Shown: positions 10,974-22,355 of the stretch, one piece after another
How positions within the stretch are numbered: the stretch's first letter is position 1
How the letters are laid out: every line of letters starts with the position of its first letter
Position numbers and translations under genes: made by a program
Notes under the pieces: generated by a model
Told to the model about the DNA's origin: nothing
The model's input: only the letters and a program-made list of their open reading frames with translations
Database searches by the model: none
Assembly (NCBI RefSeq): GCF_900324465.2
Contig: NC_046619.1
Span: 21,911,664-21,975,663 of the forward strand
DNA from: Anabas testudineus
Taxonomy: Eukaryota; Chordata; Actinopteri; Anabantiformes; Anabantidae
Direction of reading: 5' to 3'
DNA: 64,000 nt

Positions 10974-13963
10974 CTAACTATAAGCTTTATAAAAAAGGAA
11001 AGTTTTAAGTCTAGTCTTAAATGTAGAGACGGTGTCTGCCTCCCGAACCTGAACTGGGAGCTGGTTCCACAGGAGAGGGGCTTGGTAGCTAAAGGCTCTG
11101 CCTCCCATTCTACATTTGGAAACTCTAGGAACCACAAGTAAACCTGCAGTCTGAGAACGGAGAGTTCTGCTTGGAAGATAAGGAACTATGAGGTCTTTAA
11201 GATAAGATGGAGCCTGATTATTAAGGGATTTATAAGTTAGGAGAAGAATTTTAAATTCAATTCTGGATTTAACAGGGAGCCAATGGAGAGAAGCTAACGT
11301 TGGAGAAATATGATCTCTCTTGCTAATTCCAGTCAGAACTCTGGCTGCAGCATTTTGGATTAACTGGAGGCTCTTTAATGAGTTATTGGGACATCCTATT
11401 AATAATGAATTACAATAGTCCAGTCTGGAAGTAACAAATGCATGGACTAGTTTTTCAGCATCACTTTGGGACAGAATGCTCCTAATTTTAGCTTAATGTT
11501 TCTTAGGTGAAAAAAGGCAGTTCTAGAGATTTCTTTTATGTATGAAGTGAAGGAGATATCCTGATCAAAGATAACTCCGAGGTTTCTTACAGTATTACTT
11601 GAGGCCAGAACTAAGTCATCAATGGTGAGAATGTGTTTAGACATAGTGTCTCTGAGATTTTTAGGCCCAAACAGTATAACCTCTGTCTTGTCCGGATTTA
11701 GGAGAAGGAAATTGGAGGTCATCCAGGCCTTTATGTCTTTTAAGCATTCCTGAAGTTTGACTAATTGATTAGTTTCTCCTGGTTTCATAGATAAATATAG
11801 CTGGGTATCATCTGCATAACAATGGAAATTTATAGAGTGTTTCCTAATAATATTGCCTAAAGGGGACATATATAACGTGAAAAGAATCGGTCCAAGCACA
11901 GATCCCTGTGGAACTCCATAGCTGACTTTGCTGTGCATGGAAGACTCATCATTAACGTGTACAAACTGAAATCTATCCGATAGATACGATTTAAACCACT
12001 CTAGTGCTGTTCCTTTGATTCCAATGACATGTTCCAGTCTGTGTAATAAAATGTTGTGATCTATAGTGTCGAATGCAGCACTAAGATCTAACAAGACGAG
12101 TATAGAGAGTAGACCATTGTCTGATGCTAATAGAAGATCATTAGTGACCTTTACCAGTGCTGTTTCTGTACTATGATGTACTCTAAATCCTGACTGGAAA
12201 TCTTCATACAAGTTATTCCTACGCAGGTGGTCGTACAATTGCTTAGAAACTATCTTTTCAAGGATTTTAGAGATAAAGGGCAGATTGGATATTGGTCTAT
12301 AATTCGCTAAGACCCCTGAGTCCAGAGTAGGCTTTTTGAGTAGGGGCTTGACTACAGCAACCTTAAAAGCCTGTGGTACGTAGCCTATTTGTAAAGACAG
12401 ATTGATCTGATCTAATATGGACGTGCTGATCAAAGGTAAGACATCCTTGAGGAGTCTAGTTGGGATGGGATCTAAGACACATGTTGATGGTTTAGAGGAA
12501 TTAATTACTGAAATTAATTCAGAATGATCTACAGGGAGGAAGCAGTCTAAGTACGAGCGTGGATCTAGAGTTGTTGTACAATCCATGCTATATGCAGGGA
12601 TGATCTGATCAATTTTTTCTCTAATAGTTATGATTTTATTTGTAAAGAAATTCATGAAGTCATTGCTGCTGAGAGTTGAGGGAATACTAGGCTCAACAGA
12701 GCTATGACTCTTTGTCAGCCTGGCTACAGTGCTGAAAAGAAACCTAGGGTTGTTCTTATTTGCCTCTATTAATGAGGAGTAATATGAAGTTCTAGCTTTA
12801 CGCAGGGCTTTTTTATATATTATTAAACTATCTTTCCAGGCTAGGCAATATTCATCTAAATTGGTGGAACGCCACCTCCTTTCCAGCTTACGTGATTTCT
12901 GCTTTAAGCTACGGATTTGTGAATTGTACCATGGAACTAACTTCCTCTGACTCACTAGTTTCTTTTTCAGAGGAGCAACAGTATCAAGTATTGTTCCAAG
13001 TGAAGCACCAGTACTATTAACAAGATAGTCCAATTGTGCTGGAGTAACATTGAAATAACTGCCTTCCTCTGTGTTGGTACATGGCTCTGAAATAAAAGAT
13101 GGAATCAGTTCCTTAAATTTGTCAACAGCATTTTCACATAAACATCTACTGTAGTGAATCTTATCTGTAGGTTTAGTAAAGTCTGGTACTGTAAATTCAA
13201 ATGTAATTAAGAAATGGTCAGATAAAAGAGGGTTTTGGGGAAAAACTATTAACTGATCAACTTCCACACCGTATGTCAGAATAAGATCAAGGGTGTGGTT
13301 AAAACAGTGAGTGGGTTTATTTACATTTTGGGTAAAACCAATGGAGTCTAATAGTGAATTAAATGCAGTGTTGAGGCAGTTATCATCAACATCTACATGG
13401 ATATTAAAGTCACCCACTATAATGACTTTATCTGCACTAAGAACTAAATCAGATAGAAACTCTGAGAATTCAGTTAAAAACTCAGAGTAAGGGACAGGAG
13501 GACGGTACACAATAACAAACAGGACTGGCTTTTGATTTTTCCAGTTAGGATCAGAGAGGCTAAGAGTGAGGCTCTCAAATGAATTCAAACTATGTTTAGG
13601 TCTGGGGTTGATTAACAAACTTGAGTGGAAGATTGCTGCTACTCCTCCACCCCGACCTGTGCTTCTAGGAACATGATAATTAACATGACTTGAGGGGGTC
13701 GACTCATTCAGAGAGACATATTCATCCTGCTGCAGCCAGGTTTCAGTAAGACAGAATAAGTCTATTTGATGGTCAATTATCAAATCATTTACTAACAGGG
13801 ATTTAGACCAGAGAGATCTGATATTTAACAGTCCACATTTGATTGTTGTCTTGTTATTTTGTTCTAAGAGAGGAGTCGTCTTTATTTTTATTAGGTTTTT
13901 ATGAATAACTCCTCTTGTGTTAGTTTTAGATATAAATAATTTAGGTACTCGGGGAGCAGACAC
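10974..13963 (-). pseudogene. LINE ORF2: endonuclease-reverse transcriptase, frameshifted
   Basis: The reading frame from 13963 to 11447 (838 residues) begins with the EEP endonuclease, with motifs [27 protein letters not shown] and LLSDH. The reverse transcriptase follows: [32 protein letters not shown] and the catalytic [10 protein letters not shown]. Near 11487 the frame shifts by one. The family-typical C-terminus (HAFVTSRLDYCNSLL, SLHWLPV, SYQAPLLWNQLP) continues in another frame to a stop at 10974-10976. The first codon of the open frame is GTG after an in-frame stop, so the true start is uncertain. With at least this frameshift the copy is probably inactive. Confidence 0.88.
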
Positions 13964-14068
13964 TGTCTCTATGGGGTTATGTTAGTTTTTGGGGGGTGAC
14001 GGCTGTAAGGAAGCTGCAGAGAGGTGTGTAAGACTGCGTCTCTGCGTCCTGGGCTCCACTCTGACATG

Positions 14069-14913
14069 TCAGGGTTTAGGTCGTCTAATAAACTCTGTCA
14101 TATTTCTAGAGAGTTGAGACGCACCATCTAAAGTGGGATGGATGCCGTCTCTTCTAACCAGCCCAGGTTTTCTCCAAAACGTTTTCCAATTGTCTATGTA
14201 GCCCACGTTGTTAGTGGGACACCACTTAGACAGCCAGCGGTTGAATGACGTCATGCGGCTAAACATGTCGTCACTGGTCAGATTGGGAAGGGGCCCAGAG
14301 AAAACTACGGAGTCCGACATCGTTTTTGCAAAGTTACACACCGATTCAACATTAACTCCTGTGTGAATTATTATCTTACTATATTTCCGTTTATCCTTAC
14401 ACAGGAGTTTTAAATAGGACTCGACGTCGCCCGCTCTGGCCCCAGGAATACACTTGACTATGGCCGCTGGAGTCTCTGACTTCACGTTTCTGACTATGGA
14501 GCTGCCAATAACCAGAGTGGGTTTCTCAGCAGGTGTGTTGCTGAGTGGGGAAAACCGGTTAGAAACGTGAACCTGGTCGTGGTGAACCTTGGGCGAGTGT
14601 CTAGGGTTATGCTTCCTACGAACCGTCACCCAGCCGGCCTGACTTCCCGGCTGCTCGGGAACTGCCGGGGGACAGCTAACAGGAGCTATGCTGGCTCCAC
14701 ACCGACTACCGGGACCTGGCTAGCTGGCTTGTTTTCCACGGTGCGGAGCCGAGTCTCCAAATCAGTCAGCCTCGCCTCCAAAGCTGCAAATAAACTACAT
14801 TTATTACAAATTCCCTTCTCACTAAAGGAGGCAGAGGAAAAACTAAACATGTGACAAACCGAGCAAGAGAGAGCAGGAGGAGAAGAGGGAGAAGAAGAGG
14901 GAGAAGCAGCCAT
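14069..14913 (-). pseudogene. LINE ORF1: Cys-cluster, coiled coil and SGNH esterase, frameshifted
   Basis: The protein starts at 14913 (MAASPSSSPSSPPALSCSVC). Two CxxC pairs (SCSVC, ICNKC) suggest a zinc knuckle, followed by a short heptad-like segment (LEARLTDLETRLRTVENK). The frame then changes near 14690 and the rest, ending at 14069, is an SGNH-hydrolase-like domain: [10 protein letters not shown] (block I with Ser), IIIHTGVNV (block III) and the terminal [10 protein letters not shown] with the Asp-x-x-His pair. Esterase-bearing ORF1 is known for CR1/L2-clade LINEs of fish. It is thought to act in RNP assembly or membrane association; that role is not shown by this sequence. Confidence 0.8.
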
Positions 14914-15150
14914 GGCTAACAGAGTTAAGCTAGCAGACCTCACAACACAAGAAAACAAGAGTAATAAGTATTATGAATGGTCCTTAAGCAACACAGGTGT
15001 ATGTTATAACTCTTACGCCAGTAGTGCTTTTCACTAACACTATGAATTTAGCTTAAAGTTTGTTAAATTTAGCAAAACAAACAGAGCAACTGAAAAGCGA
15101 GTCAGCGTCAGCGTCGACAACAGGAAGAGATACGATACGCCTACCGTTTC

Positions 15151-15429
15151 TTGATGTCTCAAACTAAGATGAAGTACTTTAAAATCAATTAGAGATTTCT
15201 TTCATTGGAATTGTGACTAGTCAAACTGTGACTGATGTGAATCCCGTCTACCTTGTAGATGTTACATGTGTTTGCTGTACCCCAAACTCCCAGCAGACTT
15301 TGTGGACAATCACTCAAAAACTCTTGATCTTGAGTTGATGATGATGTTGTATGAAAGGTTTGGCTGCTAAGAACAGAACTTCTGTTTCTGTCAAAGTTGA
15401 GCAGCTAAATAAGAAATTACCATGTCAAG
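15151..15429. other. short spacer
   Basis: Lies between the LINE leader and the hAT-like element; nothing recognisable is seen in it. Confidence 0.4.
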
Positions 15430-16334
15430 TAGTGATGGGCAAATGGTACAGAGACTTTGGCACTTCTGTCACTCTTCATGAAGCGCTGTGATACGGAACG
15501 CAGTGTCCGAGCTTGTATAAAAACACCAGTGTCACGTGACCGATGTTTCTCTTCACGCTTCGTTCCTTCAAAATGTTTCAAAGCTTTTCATTGGCTTGTG
15601 GTGTTTCAATGCATTCTGAGCCAATGACAGCTTGACAGGTTTTACAGATTTGAGATTTTGAGAGTGAGAGTATTTTGACAAGTTTCATGGTGAGTACCAT
15701 CAAATTCTGACAAGAGCAGAGGTTCCCCTGAAAGACCGGGTGGCACAAAAAACTTCATATCCAACGCTGTGGAAACTTGCATGCAAGTATCAGTGCATCC
15801 CAGCATCATGCATCTGAAGCTGGGGAGCTGATCAGCCAGAAGAGGAGCCGACTGAAGCCTGCGACAGTAGAGAAAATGATATTTCTCAATAAAAACCTGT
15901 GACGAGAACAAACTGCTTGTCTGCTTCTGTAAATAATCATTTCAAATCAACCATACAAGTCCTCAAATGACAAATGACAAACCATTATCTTTAAAGGTTT
16001 TCCTTAAAAACACTAGAAACACACACAAAAGATAAAATGTTTCAAACACTGATCATCTGCAAAGTAGAAAGGATCTCTAATCCTGTTAGGGACTAAACCC
16101 TGAACCAACATTTAACCCATAATATAATTTGCATTGATGATGTGTTTTAGAGTATTGGAGAGAGCATCTGCATATTTTATGTTAATGACTATATAATCAT
16201 TATTTGATTGAACAAAACATTTAAATGACCACACAGACCTTTCTGAACTTTCATTGCTGTCATGGGATTGAAACAGCGCCAGAGCTTCAGTCGTGCTCTT
16301 TAGAGGCGGCTATGGCTTCAGTTGTCCATCACTA
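15430..16334. mobile_element. non-autonomous hAT-like element
   Basis: The left end TAGTGATGGGCAA and right end TTGTCCATCACTA are inverted repeats with one mismatch. The flanking octamers ATGTCAAG and GTTTCAAG agree at six of eight positions, suggesting an aged 8-bp target duplication as hAT elements make. The 905-bp body has no transposase; its small open frames are not convincing. CACGTGAC and CTTCACGCTTCG phrases inside resemble other teleost hAT-derived repeats. Confidence 0.65.
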
Positions 16335-16450
16335 GTTTCAAGTTTAGTTAAAAAAACAGAACAATCTATCACATATTCTATAGATACACACAGTTCTGAG
16401 ATTTCTGTGTTGGTGTTATTCTGTGATTGTGTTGATGTGGACTTTTTCAG

Positions 16451-16898
16451 CTCTGCAGATGTTGTGAGCGGCGGATGGCGGGTTTGGTGATTCCCTGGAT
16501 GTTGTCCTGGAGAACTTCACAGTGACGCTTAGCGCCTCCTTTCCCAAGTCCTTTGCTGCCTTTTCTTTTTTTTTTTTTTTTTTTCTTTTAACAAATTTTT
16601 ATTGAAGTTTCCAGGATAATACAAATGTTTACATTTAAACATAAAAAAGTGCAAATAACACATCAATACTTCATAACAATAATAAATATAACGACGATAT
16701 CATCAATTATTAATAGCAAAAAAATTTAAACAAAATAACAGCAAAAGCAGCAGCAACAATAATAAAACAGCTTAAAGGTGCAGAGTGAACAGTCAAATGT
16801 CCAAGAAGAACCAGGTCAGCTGTTGTTCTTTATCCAGAGTTCTTCTACTTCTTCCACTCATCGTTCACTGATCTTCTTTGTTGGATCAAAGTCGGATC
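16451..16898 (-). pseudogene. histone H4 pseudogene, deleted and interrupted
   Basis: On the minus strand 16898-16850 matches the H4 leader and the first codons (start codon at 16861-16859, then Ser-Gly-Arg). 16563-16472 matches H4 codons up to about residue 36, including GGCGCTAAGCG and GGCGGG-side phrases. The next 21 bases (16471-16451) match the H4 3' UTR just beyond the stem-loop, so about 250 bases covering the last two thirds of the gene and the stem-loop are missing; the joint falls on a short GCGG repeat. A T-tailed retroposon of about 285 bases sits between the two halves. This is a third H4 locus in the cluster, now dead. Confidence 0.85.
16564..16848 (-). mobile_element. poly(A)-tailed retroposon fragment inside the H4 pseudogene
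   Basis: A run of about 19 T's at 16566-16584 marks a poly(A) tail for a minus-strand insert. The body contains TTTTTATTGAAGTTTCC and GTGAACAGTCAAATGTCC, shared in part with 6540-6850. It is probably a 5'-truncated LINE 3' end. Flanking CTTC-type sequence is too short to prove a target duplication. Confidence 0.6.
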
Positions 16899-17439
16899 TG
16901 AGCGTTTTCCACTGCCGAAAATGTTGAAACGTTTCTTTTTACATTTTTAAAAATGATTTTAAGATTAAGATGCCACAGTGATTAAATGTACTTATGATCT
17001 TCTCATCGTTTTTTATATTACCTTGTCTGTATATTAAATGCAATACTTCAACACCAATAAATATTTTTATCAACAACAACAAGGATCAAATGTAAAGATT
17101 TGCAGCCAAGTAATAAGTTCAAACAGAGTAAACATTTAATACGACTCACTTGATTGACAAATAAATAACAGAGGAGGAGGTAGTTATCAAACTGTTTAGG
17201 GGAAACTGAACTTGGATCATGTTTTGTTCCAACACAATTTCTCCTCTTGTCTTTCAGATATGAAATTAAAAAGTTTCCACAACACTTTTTGTTCCAGTTT
17301 ACTTTGTTGTTGAATGATGAATTCTACTTTCTAGTTTTGTTCAGTTTTTCACGTGGTTCCATCCAAACCAGTTTATTTATCATGGAAGCTCTTTGGACAC
17401 TGATTCACTGGATGTCCCCGAACACGTCCTGTTTATTCC

Positions 17440-17512
17440 GTTTCCGTAGTGTAGTGGTTATCACGTTCGCCTCACACGCGAAAGGTCCCCGGTTCGAAAC
17501 CGGGCGGAAACA
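17440..17512 (+). tRNA. tRNA-Val (anticodon CAC)
   Basis: A complete 73-nt cloverleaf. The acceptor stem pairs GTTTCCG with CGGAAAC, followed by discriminator A. The A box is TAGTGTAGTGG and the B box GGTTCGAAACC. The anticodon stem TTCGC/GCGAA holds the loop CTCACAC, giving anticodon CAC, which reads GUG valine codons. The T stem is CCCGG/CCGGG. No intron. A tRNA gene within a histone cluster is a familiar vertebrate arrangement. No Pol III T-run follows immediately; the first short one is TTTT at about 17521. Confidence 0.95.
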
Positions 17513-19270
17513 TGTTGCTGTTTTAGTTTTTTCTGTTCCACCCAAGATCACATCTAGAATCATATTCTATCGTTGGTCCTCGAGAGAACATTCCTCCGCC
17601 ACACAATCCTTTCGAGGATAGACTGTATAAAACAGTGCATCTTGGATAAACATTTCAATACAATGTTGTATTCCTGAATAAAGTTTGATGAACTTGTGGA
17701 GATATTTTATAACTTTGATTCTTTTAATCTTGAAGACTTAAGGTCATCAGCAACGTATACTTTTACAATTCGGATGGAAAAAGATGTGACCTGACCTCAC
17801 AGCTGGGAGCAGCCTCTGATTCCTTTGGCGTCAAAAGGGGAACGATGTTTGATCGTTCTGTTAGAAGCAGCTATACCATAGCTTCCTTAAGTGCTTTCCT
17901 CAGCTGCTTGACTTGTTGGCTTGTTCGTGTTATGACCTTCAATTGTTGACCAAAAACTAAAAACTATAAAACCTGGGACTGTAAAATGACCCATGCTTTA
18001 AATACGAACATCAGAATTTTGCTGTTCTTTCATATAAAATCAATTCTGATTTCTAGAAAGAGAAAGACTTAACTTATGGCACTGAATAGTTTTCAATTGG
18101 TTTGTGTGACACCCGGTAGGTCCCAAGACAAAACCAGGTCCAGAACACTTACCTTTACCAGACGCTTTTATCTAAAGCAACTTACAGGGGTACGCAGGGT
18201 AAGCATAAGGAGATCTTGGTCCTAAGGACCCCTACTGGAGGTAGGCCACAGTTAGGATTCGAACCCCAGTCTCCCCCATAGAAGGTGGTGATCCTCCCAC
18301 AACACTAACACGCCACTTGTTAGTTCTTATTCTGTTAGTTCAGCACTGCTGTCACACTAGGACACAGACAAAAACGTTAATCAGGAGTGAGTGCAACTGA
18401 TTATATATATATTAAATTACAAACCAGCCGAATAGTCAATCCTCAATCTAACTGTAGCTGTTTCTGGAGAGCTGCCAAAAAGGAATCGAATGATTGCAGG
18501 ACTTCAGGCACACATCCTCTATGAATGAATGAAATCCACTATTGATTATGTAGTTTATCTGTGTTGCAAACATCGTAACAACTAGACGTTATTTGGAATT
18601 GCTCTCCAGCCTCTAATTCTGTTTAACTAGGCCTCCTTGCTTTTTATTCTACGCAATTATATTATTTTCTTACCTGCCACCAGAAATTGACACTTTCAAG
18701 CAAGATTTCTGAAGTGGATGGACTCGAGTGCTCTGGTTGATCCTGAAACAGCCTTGTAACATCTGTGTTCCCAGAATGTCTTTTCAACTCACTTAACTCT
18801 CACTTAGTTTTCACAAACACTTTAAAACGAGACTCTATTGTCTGATGGACTCAGCTATACATGTTTGCAGTTATTGTAATTCACCAAGGGCAGGACTACT
18901 ACCTTTCTGGTCTTGTACTGTGAAAGTAGTTCAGACTTATCTCGAGTCTCGCTGCTGTGGTGGCATCTTGTTCCCATTTCCACTTTGGGAGATAACAAGG
19001 TGCATGAATCAGATGAAATGTGACTTTTCCTGGACGAGATGCTACATCTTCCTGCACTTCCGTTTCATCTAAGATTGGTCTGCTCTGCTGAGACTGTGAC
19101 GGATTCCAAGATGAAAACATCTGGTTCCTCTGCACCAGGAGTATCAGTATCAATACCATCAGTAACAGATTGAGGTTCAGCAAAGTGTCAATGTGGCCAA
19201 TGCAACTTGGACTATTCTGCCACCGCTGTAGGAATGGTTCTGATCAGGTCATGGAGCCAGTTTCCCTGAG
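17513..19270. other. spacer between tRNA-Val and the H3 region
   Basis: No convincing gene. It contains the SINE at 18150-18325. On the minus strand 19170-19060 has a short coding-like run (TDTPGAEEPDVFILES) next to the dispersed repeat at 19271-19399, perhaps another fossil of the same kind as at the left window edge. The rest is featureless. Confidence 0.45.
18150..18325 (-). mobile_element. tRNA-derived SINE
   Basis: On the minus strand it has a tRNA-like B box (GGGTTCGAATCC-type, at about 18256-18270). Its 3' part ends TTGCTTTAGATAAAAGCGTC, the same tail as the copies at 50773-50930 and 360-425. Confidence 0.6.
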
Positions 19271-19399
19271 TTCATTAAGTCTATTATAAGTGTTGTTGTT
19301 GATCCAGTTATTATATTATTATAGTTTATTATGTATATTTATGTTTCTCTTCTTGATATTTTGGCTTTTCGTTGTTTTCTCCCCGTTTCTGCTAAATTG
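19271..19399. repeat. dispersed repeat, copy B (inverse of 1-128)
   Basis: Reverse complement of the first 128 bases of the window with a handful of differences. Confidence 0.6.
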
Positions 19400-19721
19400 G
19401 ACCAATTAAGATTAATTGATCGCTGTTAACCTGCACTTCTTCCAGACTGTATTTCACAGCTCTTTACTTTAATACATATATTCTGTATTTATGGTTGAGT
19501 GTGTACTAATAACAGGCAGCATTTGTTATTGACAGGATGGATTTAGTGGAGTTATAAAATACTGAAACGAACAGTTTTAATAGATTTCTTCTCTTTCTCT
19601 GATGTGTAAGTATGAGATGAGTTAAATGTTTGAAGTTGATCCAATTGTGGACATTTGGAGCTGTAAGAAATGTAGATGATAAAAATGAGGAACAGAAGTG
19701 GATCTTTAGTTCCAGGTGAGT

Positions 19722-19737
19722 GGCTCTGAAAAGAGCC
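19722..19737 (-). terminator. histone 3' stem-loop (H3)
   Basis: GGCTCTTTTCAGAGCC on the minus strand, fully paired, 29 bases past the H3 stop codon. Confidence 0.95.
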
Positions 19738-19766
19738 TTTGTGCTGGTTGGTGTGGAGCGGAGTCC

Positions 19767-20276
<510 letters not shown>

Positions 20277-20363
20277 TCAGCTCCGCCTGGAGGAGCGAGT
20301 CCCGCCTGAATCTCCGCTGCTTATTGGACAAGAGACTTTTGAAAATGTCCCCAACACCCGGAG

Positions 20364-20590
20364 CGGGCCGCCCTCTGCTGCTGGTTGGTCTGATGGGAAC
20401 CGGGCCGCCCTCTGCTGCTGGTTGGTCTGACGGGAACCGGGCCGCCCTCTGCTGCTGGTTGGTCTGACGGGAACCGGACCGGGCCGCCCTCTGCTGCTGG
20501 TTGGTCTGACGGGAACCGGGCCGCCCTCTGCTGCTGGTTGGTCTGACGGGGACCGGGCCGCCCTCTGCTGCTGGTTGGTCTGACGGGAAC
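20364..20590. repeat. 37-bp minisatellite, six copies, in the H3/H2A promoter
   Basis: Units start at 20364, 20401, 20438, 20480, 20517 and 20554. A 5-bp CGGAC insert lies between the third and fourth. Each unit begins CGGGCCGCCCTCTGCTGCTG and continues with GTTGGTCTGACGGGAAC. On the minus strand each gives GAGGGCGG, a GC-box-like (Sp1-type) site, and CCAAC, one base from a CCAAT box. The units differ at only a few positions, so the array is young or homogenised. Confidence 0.95.
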
Positions 20591-20618
20591 CGTCCGGGTC
20601 CCGCGCTCTGCGGGGACG

Positions 20619-20624
20619 TATAAA
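20619..20624 (+). promoter_or_regulatory. H2A TATA box
   Basis: TATAAA, 68 bases upstream of the H2A start codon and just after the minisatellite. Confidence 0.8.
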
Positions 20625-20673
20625 GGAGGCTTTGGTCGGTTGGAGCCACATTTTCTCAGAGCAACGTCTGTAG

Positions 20674-21081
<408 letters not shown>

Positions 21082-21111
21082 ACCGGGACCGGCTCCGACC
21101 ACCAGCACAAA

Positions 21112-21127
21112 GGCTCTTTTCAGAGCC
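21112..21127 (+). terminator. histone 3' stem-loop (H2A)
   Basis: GGCTCTTTTCAGAGCC, fully paired stem, 30 bases after the stop codon. Confidence 0.95.
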
Positions 21128-21274
21128 ACACACACCTCAACTAGAGAACAACTTCCCTTCATATTCTTAAATTCATAGATTTTAAATTACTGTTACAGTT
21201 TAGTTAAAACGTAAAATCAACAAGTAGAATTAATTTTATAGAAACTAGTATTTTTATTTTTTTTTTTAGATTCT

Positions 21275-21331
21275 TCGCGGTTCTCAAACACTATAAGCTG
21301 AAGACAACATGGTTTGTTCAGCTGATAAATT
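21275..21331 (+). repeat. displaced fragment of the H4 3' flank
   Basis: CGCGGTTCTCAAACACTATA through GACAACATGGTTTGTTCAGC matches the spacer downstream of H4 (about 3163-3220, and inverse near 27150-27205) with a few changes. It sits downstream of H2A in the same direction as the first H4 flank. Confidence 0.7.
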
Positions 21332-21602
21332 ATAATACACAAAATGCCACATTCAAACCATGTGATAACACTTAACGTGAAGTTACATTAAACTAACAAC
21401 AAATAACTAAAATTACTTTTATAGAAACACATTTATTAACCAGGTTACTGTAGAACAATAACATGATTCAGTGTAATCTGAACATATTCTGTTGAATCTT
21501 TCTCTTAATGCAGCTGTCACACAAAGTTTTCTACAACACAGTTTACAGATGGTTGATAAAGTGTGAAATTACTTTTCAGTTTTGGTTCAACAGAAACATT
21601 TA

Positions 21603-22353
21603 CACTGCTCAAAAAATAAAGGGCACACTAAAATAACACAACCTAGATCTGACTGAATTAAATATTCTTTTATTGTTATTGTTTTCATAGTTGAATGTGC
21701 CGTCAACAAAATCACAAAAAATATCAATGGAAACTAAATGTATTAACCCATGGAGGTCTGGATTTGGGGTCACGCTCAAAACTGAAGTGGAAAAACACAC
21801 TACAGGCTGATCCAACTTTGATGTAATGTCCTTAAAATAAATCAAGTGTGTGTGGCCCCCACGTGTCTGTATGACCTCCCTACAACGCCTGGGCATGCTC
21901 CTGATGAGGTGGCAGATGGTCTCCTGAGGGATCTCCTCCCAGACCTGGACTAAAGCATCTGCCAACTCTTGGACAGTCTGTGGTGAACGTGGTGTTGGTG
22001 GATGGAGCTCTGGACACTACGCTGACAGACACAGCAAACCTTCTTGCCACAGCTCGCATTGATGTGGGTTGTAGACTCCGTCTCATGCTACCACTAGAGT
22101 GAAAGAACCGCTAGCATTCAAAAGTGACCAAAACATCAGCCAGAAAGCAAAAGAACTGAGAAGTGGTCTCTGGTCACTACCTGCAGAACCACCCCTTTAT
22201 TGGGGGTGTCTTGCTAATTGCCTATAATTTCCATTTGCACAACAGCATGTGAAGCTGATTGTCAATCAGTGTGGCTTCCTAAGTGAGCAGCTTGATTACT
22301 CAGAAGTGTGATTGACTTGGAGTTAGATTGTGTTGTTTATTTTTTGAGCAGTG
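21603..22353 (-). mobile_element. internally deleted Tc1/mariner element
   Basis: The ends CACTGCTCAAAAAATAAAGG and its inverse ATTTTTTGAGCAGTG are flanked by TA on both sides (21601-21602 and 22354-22355), a clean TA target duplication. On the minus strand the transposase N-terminus (MRRSLQPTSMRAVARRFAVS, helix-turn-helix) at 22086 is followed directly by C-terminal sequence (ADALVQVWEEIPQET, 21965 onward). The whole catalytic core, several hundred bases, is missing. This makes it a 751-bp non-autonomous copy of a second Tc1 family, distinct from the element at 3776-5328. Confidence 0.92.
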
Positions 22354-22355
22354 TA

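Larger units (their letters stand above)
10385..15150 (-). mobile_element. CR1/L2-type LINE, near full length
   Basis: A non-LTR retrotransposon of about 4.8 kb on the minus strand. The 3' end at the left is a short tandem CAATT/TTGAA tail (10385-10401 on the + strand), as is usual for this clade, which lacks long poly(A). ORF1 carries a zinc-knuckle-like Cys cluster plus an SGNH-type esterase domain. ORF2 carries an apurinic-type endonuclease and reverse transcriptase. The 3' 540 bases are nearly identical to 63461-64000, so the family was active recently. The 5' end near 15150 is placed by the loss of recognisable leader sequence and is approximate. Confidence 0.88.

Noticed and set aside
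16293-16490. Open frame through the end of the hAT-like element
   Set aside because: Spans two unrelated repeats and has no coding character.
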